Of a stretch of DNA of 64,000 nt, positions 10,403-17,944 are shown in pieces. How positions within the stretch are numbered: the first letter of the stretch is position 1; each line of letters begins with the position of its first letter. Location: contig CALUYZ010000006.1 of NCBI GenBank assembly GCA_944325175.1, positions 36,475-100,474 of the forward strand. The letters are read 5' to 3'. This DNA comes from Candidatus Gastranaerophilales bacterium (lineage in GTDB: Bacteria; Cyanobacteriota; Vampirovibrionia; Gastranaerophilales; Gastranaerophilaceae). Both the position numbers and the translations under genes were made by a program. The notes under the pieces were generated by a model. That model was not told where the DNA came from. It saw only the letters and a program-made list of their open reading frames with translations, and searched no databases.

Positions 10403-10721
10403 CAATTCTGAAGAATTACAAATTATCAAAACAGTTGGCGAAAACGGTGAAGAAGTAGAATTAAAACTTTTAGATATAGTAACCGTAGATGACAATGACT
10501 ATGCGCTTTTATTACCTGTTGATGAAGAAGCAAATGAAGACAGCGAAGTTGTTTTAATGAGATTAAAAAAAGAAGGCGATGAATATCTTTTTGAAACAAT
10601 AGATGACGATGACGAATTTAATGAAGTTGCAAAAATTTTATCAGAAGATGATGAATATTTTGAAGAAGATGATTGTTGTCATACAGGCTGCCGCGATTGT
10701 TGCGCCAATGAGGATAATTAA
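10395..10721 (+). CDS. DUF1292/DUF3727-family acidic protein
   Basis: 108 aa, very acidic, with the DUF1292 pattern (V-E-L-K-L-L-D-I-V-T-V-D-D-N-D-Y-A-L-L then V-V-L-M-R-L). The last 20 residues add a cysteine-rich tail (C-C-H-T-G-C-R-D-C-C) that could bind metal and is unusual for the family. It starts 8 bp inside ruvX; this ruvX-DUF1292 linkage is seen in Firmicutes and, with DUF3727, in cyanobacteria. Molecular function unknown. A terminator follows. Confidence 0.8.
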   Translation: MDNNSEELQIIKTVGENGEEVELKLLDIVTVDDNDYALLLPVDEEANEDSEVVLMRLKKEGDEYLFETIDDDDEFNEVAKILSEDDEYFEEDDCCHTGCRDCCANEDN

Positions 10722-10741
10722 TATTGCAAAACAGATTATCT

Positions 10742-10781
10742 AAAAAGAGGGGAAGCTAATATAGCTAAACCCCTCTTTTTT
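10742..10781. terminator. Bidirectional intrinsic terminator
   Basis: AAAAAGAGGGG pairs with CCCCTCTTTTT around a 17-base loop, with T-runs in both directions. It ends the dciA-to-DUF1292 operon and the convergent glyA transcript. Confidence 0.85.
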
Positions 10782-10796
10782 ATTTAATTTAAAGAA

Positions 10797-12032
10797 CTAT
10801 AATTCAGGATACAAAGGAAAATTATCGCATAATTTTTGCGTTCTTTTTCTAAGATTTTCTTTAGTATCACGAGCTAAAATGCAATCTGCAATAATTTTAC
10901 CTATTTCAACCATTTCATTTTCCTTAAAACCCCTTGTTGTTGCTGCGGGAACACCAATTCTGACACCTGAAGTTACAAAAGGAGATTTTGGGTCATTTGG
11001 AACAGTGTTTTTATTCGCAGTTATACCTATTTCTTCCAATTCATTAGCAACATCTTTGCCGGTTTTATCCAATTTAATAAGGTTAACTGTCATAAGGTGG
11101 TTTTCTGTGCCGTTACCTACAATATCAATTCCTTCATTTATAAGGGTTTCAGCTAAAACCTTTGCATTTTTGATAATTTGATTTGCATATTCAATAAATT
11201 CAGGCTTCAATGCTTCAAGCAGTGCAACAGCCTTACCTGCAATAACATGCTCCAACGGTCCGCCTTGAATACCCGGAAATACAGCTTTATCTATTCCCAT
11301 ACTATGCTCACTTTTGCACATAATTATACCGCCTCTTGGACCTCGCAAAGTCTTATGTGTTGTAGTTGTAACAAAATCAGCATAAGGAACAGGGCTTGGA
11401 TGAACACCGCCTGCAACAAGTGCAGCAATGTGGGCAATATCAGCCATTAAATATGCGCCAACTTTATCTGCAATTTCCCTAAATCTTCTAAAATCAATTA
11501 TTTTAGAATAGTTGCTTGCACCTGCAATAATCAACTTAGGCTTACATTCAAGCGCTGTTTTTTCAAGCTCGTCATAGTCTATTTCGCCGTTATCATTTAC
11601 CCCATAGCTAACAATATTAAAATATAAACCTGAAAAATTAACAGGTGAACCATGGGTTAAGTGACCGCCATTCGATAAATCCATACCAAGAACAGTATCA
11701 CCCGGTTTTAGTGCATACAAAAAAACCGCCATATTTGCCTGTGCGCCGCTATGCGGTTGCACATTACAATGATCACAGCCAAAAAGCTTCTTGCATCTTT
11801 CAACTGCCAATTCTTCAATTTTATCAACATTTTCACAACCGTTATAAAATCTTTTATATGGTTTACCTTCGGCATATTTATTTGTTAAAACACTGCCTTG
11901 CGCCGCCATAACGGCAGTTGATGTAAAATTTTCCGATGCAATTAATTCTATTGTATTTTGCTGTCTTTTTAGTTCAGCTTCAATTAAATTTGCAACTTCA
12001 ATATCTTCTTTTCTGATAACATCAAGTTCCAT
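10797..12032 (-). CDS. glyA: Serine hydroxymethyltransferase
   Basis: 411 aa, the normal bacterial length. It converts serine and tetrahydrofolate to glycine and 5,10-methylene-THF using PLP. Visible motifs: the N-terminal L-I-A-S-E-N-F region, [13 protein letters not shown], the Schiff-base lysine in [14 protein letters not shown], and the C-terminal [14 protein letters not shown] monocistronic unit with a GGGGG stretch before the ATG. The methylene-THF it makes also feeds ThyX at 53 kb. Confidence 0.98.
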   Translation of the reverse strand: MELDVIRKEDIEVANLIEAELKRQQNTIELIASENFTSTAVMAAQGSVLTNKYAEGKPYKRFYNGCENVDKIEELAVERCKKLFGCDHCNVQPHSGAQANMAVFLYALKPGDTVLGMDLSNGGHLTHGSPVNFSGLYFNIVSYGVNDNGEIDYDELEKTALECKPKLIIAGASNYSKIIDFRRFREIADKVGAYLMADIAHIAALVAGGVHPSPVPYADFVTTTTHKTLRGPRGGIIMCKSEHSMGIDKAVFPGIQGGPLEHVIAGKAVALLEALKPEFIEYANQIIKNAKVLAETLINEGIDIVGNGTENHLMTVNLIKLDKTGKDVANELEEIGITANKNTVPNDPKSPFVTSGVRIGVPAATTRGFKENEMVEIGKIIADCILARDTKENLRKRTQKLCDNFPLYPEL

Positions 12033-12154
12033 TATTACCCCCCTTAAAAAATAATATTAAATAAATTTTACTTTTAAATATGTTAATAGTAAAGTTAAGT
12101 TTTATTCAAATATTTTATTTACAGGTTTTAACAACATAAAAAATGAGGAACAAA

Positions 12155-12748
12155 ATGGAAGTATCTTTTCAAAGAGCAATAAAAATAGATTCCAATACAA
12201 ACCCATATACAAACTACAGAGATGGTAGAATTGACCCTGACACTATGGCAGTTATAAATACAATAAAAGGTTATTCTTCAGCGTATGATAGAGAAACATC
12301 CCGAAAAATAGGAAATTTCCTTCGTCATCAAATAGGCGATTACAGCAGAGAAACAGGCGTTTTTGCAAGAAGAATAGAAGGGCATCCATATATATTTACA
12401 GGTGAAGAAGCTACAAAAGCAAGAAAAATCAATCAAGATGCAAAAAAAGAAATGAAAGACCTGGAAACAAGGTATTTAATAGGTCCAAATAGTTCAATGC
12501 CGCTTGTAGAACAAATTGAGCTTTCAAGCGAAAGAACTCATAAAATTTTAAGAAATAATATCCAATTAAACAGAGACAGAAAAATGTTAGAAATGGTGGA
12601 AGAAGATTTTTACGACACGCATAAAAAACCTGACACTCACCTAAAATTTACAATGGATAAAAATGGAAAATTAACAGAAATAACATACAGACAAAGAAAA
12701 ACAGTAAATGGTAAAAGAATTGAAGAAAAAGCAAATTTAACAATATAA
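12155..12748 (+). CDS. Hypothetical protein
   Basis: 197 aa from the ATG at 12155, chosen because GAGGA lies six bases upstream; an ATG at 12143 overlaps that ribosome site. Charged, mainly helical, no cysteines, signal or membrane segment. The C-terminus (K-F-T-M-D-K-N-G-K-L-T-E-I-T-Y) looks like a short beta-hairpin. Family not recognised. It lies 50 bp upstream of typA, possibly with a separate promoter between. Confidence 0.55.
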   Translation: MEVSFQRAIKIDSNTNPYTNYRDGRIDPDTMAVINTIKGYSSAYDRETSRKIGNFLRHQIGDYSRETGVFARRIEGHPYIFTGEEATKARKINQDAKKEMKDLETRYLIGPNSSMPLVEQIELSSERTHKILRNNIQLNRDRKMLEMVEEDFYDTHKKPDTHLKFTMDKNGKLTEITYRQRKTVNGKRIEEKANLTI

Positions 12749-12800
12749 TTTTTTGTTATAAAATATTTTAGTAAACACTAACTATCAGGATTAACAACAA

Positions 12801-14591
12801 ATGAAAAAGAAAAATATTAGAAATATAGCAATTATAGCACACGTTGACCATGGTAAAACCACACTTGTAGATTGCATTTTACAGCAAACGGGCGTTTTTA
12901 AAGAGCATCAAGAGGCAGGTGTTTGCGTTTTAGATAATAACGATATTGAACGTGAACGTGGCATTACAATTTTATCCAAAAATGTTTCGGTTAACTACAA
13001 AGGTGTAAAAATTAACGTTGTGGACACCCCCGGTCACGCAGACTTTGGCGGTGAAGTTGAAAGGGTGCTTGGCATGGTAGATGGTGCACTTTTAATTGTA
13101 GATGCACAAGAAGGCCCCATGCCGCAAACCAGATTTGTTTTGTCAAAAGCGCTTGAAATGGGTCTTAAAATAATAGTTGTTGTAAATAAAATAGATAAAC
13201 AAGGGGCAGACCCAAACGGCACGATTGACAAAGTTTTTGACCTTTTTACGGAATTAACCGATAATGAAGATTTAATTGATTTTCCAATTATTTATGCAAG
13301 TTCATTGCATAAATTTGCAAAAAAAGAATTGGAAGATGAATCAGATAACATAATTCCTTTGTTGGATTGCATCTTAGAAAATATTAAACCACCAAAAGGT
13401 GATGAAGAAGCCACATTGCAATTTCAAGCCACAACACTTGACTACAACGAATACGTAGGCAGAATTGCAATAGGAAGAATTATTAACGGCAGAATAAAAT
13501 CACAAGATATGGTAACTTTGATTAAATCTGACGGAACTTTCCAAAAAGGCAAAGTAACAAAACTTTTTGGCTTTAAAGACCTTGGCAGAGTTGAAATTCA
13601 AGAAGCAGAAGCGGGAGATATTGTTGGTATTGCAGGTTTTCCTGAAATTCAAATCGGCGAAACACTATCAAGTGTGGTAAACCCCATTGCACTGCCTTTA
13701 ATTCACATAGATGAACCCACTTTACAGATGAATTTTTCTGTTAATGATTCACCTTTTGCTGGGCAAGAAGGCAAATTCGTAACCAGCCGCCAATTAAGAA
13801 AAAGGCTTTATTTAGAACTTGAAAAAAATGTATCATTAAGAGTTGAAGATACTGATTCTACTGATGTATTCAGAGTTTCAGGAAGAGGCGAGCTTCATTT
13901 ATCAATATTAATTGAACAAATGAGAAGAGAAGGTTATGAATTTCAAGTATCAAAACCTGAAGTTATCTTCAAAAAAGACGAAGAAGGGGAAACATTAGAA
14001 CCATACGAAAATTTGATTATTGATGTTCCCGATGAATACACAGGCTCTGTTATTGAAAGAATTTCAAACAGAAAAGGTCAAATGTTAAATATGGAAACGG
14101 GACTAAAAAGAACAAATATCGATTTTTCAATTCCCGCAAGAGGCTTAATTGGCTTCAGATCTGAATTTATCAGAATGACCAAAGGCGAAGGCATCATGTA
14201 TCATACTTTTGAAAAATATGCACCCTACGCAGGAGATATGCAACGCCACAGAAACGGCTCTTTAATTGCATTTGAAGACGGTGAAGCAATTCCATACGCA
14301 CTTCACCAATTTGAAGACAGAGGTGTATTTTTCGTAACACCAAAAACAAAAGTATACAAAGGCATGATAATTGGCGAATGTAACCGTCCTCAAGATATTG
14401 CCGTTAACATCTGCAAGACAAAAAAATTAACCAATATGAGATCTGCAACGGCTGATGTTATGGTAACATTGCAATCGCCAAGAATAATGAGTTTGGAAGA
14501 TTCTCTTGAATACATTGCAGATGACGAACTTGTTGAAGTTACACCACAAAACATTAGAATTAGAAAAGCGAACTTAACTAAAATAAGATAA
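12801..14591 (+). CDS. typA: Ribosome-associated GTPase TypA/BipA
   Basis: 596 aa. G-domain motifs are intact: A-H-V-D-H-G-K-T-T-L, R-G-I-T-I-L, D-T-P-G-H-A-D-F-G-G-E-V-E-R, N-K-I-D-K. The family-specific C-terminal domain follows (R-G-L-I-G-F-R-S-E-F and N-M-R-S-A-T-A-D). BipA assists 50S assembly and stress or low-temperature growth. Single gene ending at the terminator at 14.6 kb. Confidence 0.97.
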   Translation: MKKKNIRNIAIIAHVDHGKTTLVDCILQQTGVFKEHQEAGVCVLDNNDIERERGITILSKNVSVNYKGVKINVVDTPGHADFGGEVERVLGMVDGALLIVDAQEGPMPQTRFVLSKALEMGLKIIVVVNKIDKQGADPNGTIDKVFDLFTELTDNEDLIDFPIIYASSLHKFAKKELEDESDNIIPLLDCILENIKPPKGDEEATLQFQATTLDYNEYVGRIAIGRIINGRIKSQDMVTLIKSDGTFQKGKVTKLFGFKDLGRVEIQEAEAGDIVGIAGFPEIQIGETLSSVVNPIALPLIHIDEPTLQMNFSVNDSPFAGQEGKFVTSRQLRKRLYLELEKNVSLRVEDTDSTDVFRVSGRGELHLSILIEQMRREGYEFQVSKPEVIFKKDEEGETLEPYENLIIDVPDEYTGSVIERISNRKGQMLNMETGLKRTNIDFSIPARGLIGFRSEFIRMTKGEGIMYHTFEKYAPYAGDMQRHRNGSLIAFEDGEAIPYALHQFEDRGVFFVTPKTKVYKGMIIGECNRPQDIAVNICKTKKLTNMRSATADVMVTLQSPRIMSLEDSLEYIADDELVEVTPQNIRIRKANLTKIR

Positions 14592-14597
14592 AATAAA

Positions 14598-14642
14598 AAA
14601 TAAATCTACCTTGCAGTTAAAATACTCAAGGTTGATTTATTT
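14598..14642. terminator. Long bidirectional terminator hairpin
   Basis: AAATAAATC-T-ACCTTG pairs with CAAGGT-T-GATTTATTT: nine plus six base pairs around one T-T mismatch, 13-base loop. It serves typA from one side and overlaps the last codons of the convergent XRE gene on the other. Confidence 0.75.
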
Positions 14643-14858
14643 TGCAAAAAAATCGCCAAGACTGATTTTAAAAACATGAGCAACTTTGATAAGCAGTTTT
14701 AAACTTAACCTTTCTTTGTTATTTTCAACACGGCTTATAAATTCTCTTGAGCACTCAAGTTTTTCAGCAAACTTCTCCTGAGAAAGCTTGTTAGCTTTTC
14801 TTATTTCACGAATTCTTTTTGCGATAAATTTCTGATAAGCTACTTCATAATCTTGCAT
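14637..14858 (-). CDS. XRE-family helix-turn-helix regulator
   Basis: 73 aa, almost entirely one Cro/C1-type HTH domain: R-I-R-E-I-R-K-A-N-K-L-S-Q-E-K-F-A-E-K-L (helices 1-2), C-S-R-E-F-I-S-R-V-E-N-N-K (recognition helix), then L-K-L-L-I-K-V-A. No effector domain. Such single-domain proteins are typical of phage, toxin-antitoxin and R-M controllers; it sits just outside the left island repeat, so it could be a host gene or a remnant of an earlier insertion. Targets unknown. Confidence 0.88.
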   Translation of the reverse strand: MQDYEVAYQKFIAKRIREIRKANKLSQEKFAEKLECSREFISRVENNKERLSLKLLIKVAHVFKISLGDFFAK

Positions 14859-15504
14859 ACATACAATTCTCTTGTTTTTACAATTTAATTGCTATGAAGC
14901 ACCGCTTCACATGTTGTTTCAAATTTGAAAAAAGATTTGAAATTTTGCAACCAAAACGACAATTAACAAATATTCTTTCCGTTATACATTAATTTTTACC
15001 ATACAAAGAAGTAAATTTTCAAATACTTAACATCATTCAACAAAGATGAACAAATATTAATTATCAAAAATTTTATCATCCGCTAAAATCGAAAAAAATT
15101 AGCCAAAAGGGTAGAAAAATCTGCATATAAAAATAAAATTTCAAAAAAGTTCACACACTCGCTTTTCATAAACTTTAAAAACTCACCAAAACTTTTCAAA
15201 ATTAATCAACACACCCAGTCAATAAATTCAAATATTGTAAATCTCACCCCAAAAAAAACAAAAAACACCTTTACAAAATAAAAAAGCAAACCAATTACAT
15301 CATAACAAAATACTAACAAAACTAAAATTTCAAACAGCAAAATATTACGCCTTCAAGACATTATTTACCAATAAAACGGCTAAAGCATCCAAGCCAACTG
15401 CCAAACTCAAAAGAAGGCGCCGCTTTTCAAGAAGCATATTCAAGACAAAAGACAAAAAAGCGCCATTTTTAAAGAAAAAAGTAAACCTAAAACAATCACA
15501 TAAA
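14859..15504. other. Gene-free A/C-rich stretch
   Basis: About 650 bases with no credible reading frame on either strand. The top strand is strikingly A- and C-rich with few G, unlike neighbouring coding DNA, and contains short A-runs. No tRNA or strong hairpin seen. It leads into the left island repeat and may be decayed mobile DNA. Confidence 0.5.
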
Positions 15505-15605
15505 GACAGGAACTTAATGAGTATAAAATTTTAATAGTAAAAATTCGCACTTCAAAGACTCTGCCGACTGAGAAAGTGACTAAATGTCACTTTTGAAGGA
15601 GAGGG
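15505..15605 (+). repeat. Left flanking direct repeat of the island
   Basis: 101 bp with a same-length partner at 36969-37069, same orientation. The first 17 bases and the last 50 (15556-15605) are identical in both; the middle is degenerate. The shared part includes a perfect hairpin, AAAGTGAC-TAAAT-GTCACTTT. The right partner also contains a piece of the tRNA-Arg 3' end, suggesting att-like sites or recombination scars around 21.4 kb of accessory DNA. Confidence 0.85.
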
Positions 15606-15678
15606 TATAAGTGAGCTTCTGATAAAAGATTAAAAGCTCAATAAGATAGATTTATATAAAAATTTTTAATTCTCTAAA

Positions 15679-16317
15679 TTAGTTTTCAAAAGAATTTAGT
15701 AATTCTTGAAATTCAATGAAAAATCTTGAAAGGTGATAACCGTCAGCAGCAGCATGATGGATATTAAATGAAAATGGGAGTGTTATTTTACCATTTTTCT
15801 CAACGTATTTTCCCCAAGTAATTACAGGAGCTAAATATTTTCCTTCGTCAAAAACGTGTATGTCAAAACTTTTATAATTTATCCAAGGTAAACAGGAAAC
15901 ATTAAAAACATTTGGAGGAACATTTTTAAAATCAAAAGCTCTACAATCTTTGTATTTATCAATAATATTCACAAAGTTATTATGAAAAACTTCTAAATTT
16001 TCATTGTATTCAGCAACGAATAAAGCACACATTTCATCTTCCTTGAAAAAATGTGCAAAATATGGATGAATTATACCATACACACCAACTTGATTATTTT
16101 CATCCCAGCCTAATCTGAATTCTTCATGGGTATTGATAATTTTACATACTGTCCACATAAAAGAAGGATAAAACCTGTAACCTTTAGATTTTATATAAGG
16201 TAGAAATTTAGTTATATCAATATCACATGTCACGCTAAGAACATTACGCAAATTATTAATATAATGCCAAAATAAATTATATCTTTTCCAATTTTTATCT
16301 TTTATTTCAAATTTCAT
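15679..16317 (-). CDS. Chloramphenicol acetyltransferase family protein (type A CAT)
   Basis: 212 aa, normal CAT length (about 210-220). It shows the catalytic H-H-A-A-A-D-G (His187-188), V-S-C-L-P-W-I-N-Y before it, L-A-P-V-I-T-W-G-K-Y, and N-T-H-E-E-F-R-L in the first third. The family transfers acetyl from acetyl-CoA to the 3-hydroxyl of chloramphenicol; some homologues act on other acceptors. It is the first gene inside the left island repeat and stands alone. The real substrate is not provable from sequence. Confidence 0.85.
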   Translation of the reverse strand: MKFEIKDKNWKRYNLFWHYINNLRNVLSVTCDIDITKFLPYIKSKGYRFYPSFMWTVCKIINTHEEFRLGWDENNQVGVYGIIHPYFAHFFKEDEMCALFVAEYNENLEVFHNNFVNIIDKYKDCRAFDFKNVPPNVFNVSCLPWINYKSFDIHVFDEGKYLAPVITWGKYVEKNGKITLPFSFNIHHAAADGYHLSRFFIEFQELLNSFEN

Positions 16318-16504
16318 TAAATTTATCCTACTATAAAGAAGTTTATGTTAAAAGATTAAAATACAAAAAGATGCTATTAGCCAATATCACAGAAAAATAG
16401 AATACAACAAAATGAAGTTGTGTTGTATTTTGGGGTAAATATATGGTGTGTAGAGGTGAATGGATTTTTTGCAGGTGGAAGTATATTTTTGAACATTGCC
16501 GAAA
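16318..16504. other. Intergenic region with small hairpin
   Basis: Non-coding. A weak hairpin (AATACAAC...GTTGTATT, about 16402-16431) lies between the cat-like gene and the recombinase. Otherwise no recognised signal until the inverted repeat at 16505. Confidence 0.4.
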
Positions 16505-16526
16505 TTTTTGAACACTTTTTGAACGC
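16505..16526 (+). repeat. Left copy of 22-bp inverted repeat
   Basis: The sequence TTTTTGAACACTTTTTGAAC plus GC is exactly the reverse complement of 29634-29655; similarity continues a few bases further (TTTAAA). It lies about 100 bp before the tyrosine recombinase, which suggests a recombinase-related terminus. Confidence 0.75.
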
Positions 16527-16625
16527 TGTTTAAATACCGTTTATATGGTGTTTAAATTTTGTGTCATTAGACTTTACTTTTTATATGAAAGAAGCAATCA
16601 TTATCGGTGATTAAGCGAGTTTAAA

Positions 16626-17165
16626 ATGAATGTAGTACAACCTATAAAAAAGATAGAAGATATTCAAAAGATTAAAAAATATTTGGCAAAAAAGCCAAGA
16701 GATGCACTGCTTTTTAGTTTTGGGATAAATACGGGACTCAGAATATCTGATATATTATCGCTTGATGTTGGGGATGTAAAAGGCAGAGATTATATTGAAA
16801 TTAGAGAGAAAAAGACAAATAAGTATAAGAAATTTCCGCTTAATAGGTTTTTAAAAGAGGAGATTAATTTATTTGTAGAAGGGTTGCCAAGTGAGCAACC
16901 GCTATTTTATACACAAAAACATTGCAGGCTTGATAGAGCACAGGCGTATAGAATTTTAAATAAGGCAGCACAAGCTGTTGGGGTAAAGGAAAGAATTGGA
17001 ACACATACACTAAGGAAGACATTCGGATATCATCATTATAAAAAATATAATGATATAGTACTCCTGCAAAAAATCTTTAACCACTCTTTACCATCAGTAA
17101 CACTTCGTTACATCGGCATCGAACAAGACACAATTGATGAAAGCTACATGAATTTTTATTTATAG
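16626..17165 (+). CDS. Tyrosine recombinase, catalytic domain only
   Basis: 179 aa. The full active-site set is visible: Arg39 (T-G-L-R-I-S-D), Lys62/63 in a beta-hairpin, H-T-L-R (His127, Arg130), His153 and nucleophile Tyr162 (T-L-R-Y-I-G). The usual N-terminal core-binding (SAM-like) domain is missing; full integrases are 300-400 aa. Short recombinases of this type act in phage-like islands and inversion systems. It is the first gene after the left 22-bp inverted repeat, so it may move or invert the defence module. Confidence 0.9.
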   Translation: MNVVQPIKKIEDIQKIKKYLAKKPRDALLFSFGINTGLRISDILSLDVGDVKGRDYIEIREKKTNKYKKFPLNRFLKEEINLFVEGLPSEQPLFYTQKHCRLDRAQAYRILNKAAQAVGVKERIGTHTLRKTFGYHHYKKYNDIVLLQKIFNHSLPSVTLRYIGIEQDTIDESYMNFYL

Positions 17166-17190
17166 AATATACTTGTAATAAAATATAAGT

Positions 17191-17850
17191 ATGAAAACAC
17201 AAGAAGAAATTGTATTTAAATCAAATGGTTGGCAAGCTGTCAATAGGATTGGAATTTTGAATGAAAATTATCATACGCTTATTCTAAATTACAATGAGCT
17301 AAAAAGTGAAATTATAAATATTCAAAAATCTACAGATCCGTTTTTGTCATTATTTAACAATAAAAACCTTAATCGTTATCTTTTTAATTTTCTAGCCTCA
17401 ACTACTGCTTTAATCGATTCTTGCAGGAATACAATGAAGTTTTATAAAGAAACAGATTTGTATAAAATATATGAAGATAATGTAAAAAAGTTATTTGCGA
17501 GAAACAAAGAAGCAATATTCATAAAAGATTTAAGAAATTATATGATGCATTTTAAAATAATTTTTCCTTGTCTTTCAAGTAATAATCAGGTCAGTTTCGA
17601 GGTATATGAGTTAAATCAATATAATAAATGGACATCTTTATCAAAAGAATTTATTCAAGAACAAGAAAAATTTGTTACTATAATACCTTTGATAGAAAAT
17701 TATTTTAAAAGATTAGAACCTTTTTATATGGAGATTTATTCAAAAATAAGAGAATTTCATCAAGAAGATTTTAAGGAAACAATCAAACTCGCTTCTGAAA
17801 TTGGCATGTCTTTGCCAAATATTTATTTAAAATTGGCATATAAAGTCTAA
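17191..17850 (+). CDS. HEPN-like putative RNase/accessory protein
   Basis: 219 aa, strongly helical. The stretch D-L-R-N-Y-M-M-H (Arg115-His120) is a classic R-x4-H HEPN motif, the catalytic signature of many toxin and defence RNases; this L-R-N-Y-x-x-H form is common in uncharacterised HEPN proteins. No second domain or membrane segment. It sits 25 bp after the recombinase and 94 bp before the R-M operon. Possible toxin or phage-response effector; the assignment rests on one motif plus helical content. Confidence 0.5.
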   Translation: MKTQEEIVFKSNGWQAVNRIGILNENYHTLILNYNELKSEIINIQKSTDPFLSLFNNKNLNRYLFNFLASTTALIDSCRNTMKFYKETDLYKIYEDNVKKLFARNKEAIFIKDLRNYMMHFKIIFPCLSSNNQVSFEVYELNQYNKWTSLSKEFIQEQEKFVTIIPLIENYFKRLEPFYMEIYSKIREFHQEDFKETIKLASEIGMSLPNIYLKLAYKV

Positions 17851-17944
17851 TTATAAATAATTAATGACTGGGATATAAATCGCTTTACAATTCATCATAA
17901 TAAGAATTTTCATGCTAATATAAAAATACAAGAGAGGGTGAGTT

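Noticed and set aside
11178..11911. Plus-strand frames antisense to glyA
   Set aside because: They have improbable amino acid composition and are explained by the strongly conserved glyA on the reverse strand.
14859..15504. Hidden genes in the A/C-rich stretch before the island
   Set aside because: Frames are short, lack ribosome sites and have skewed composition; no family motif seen.
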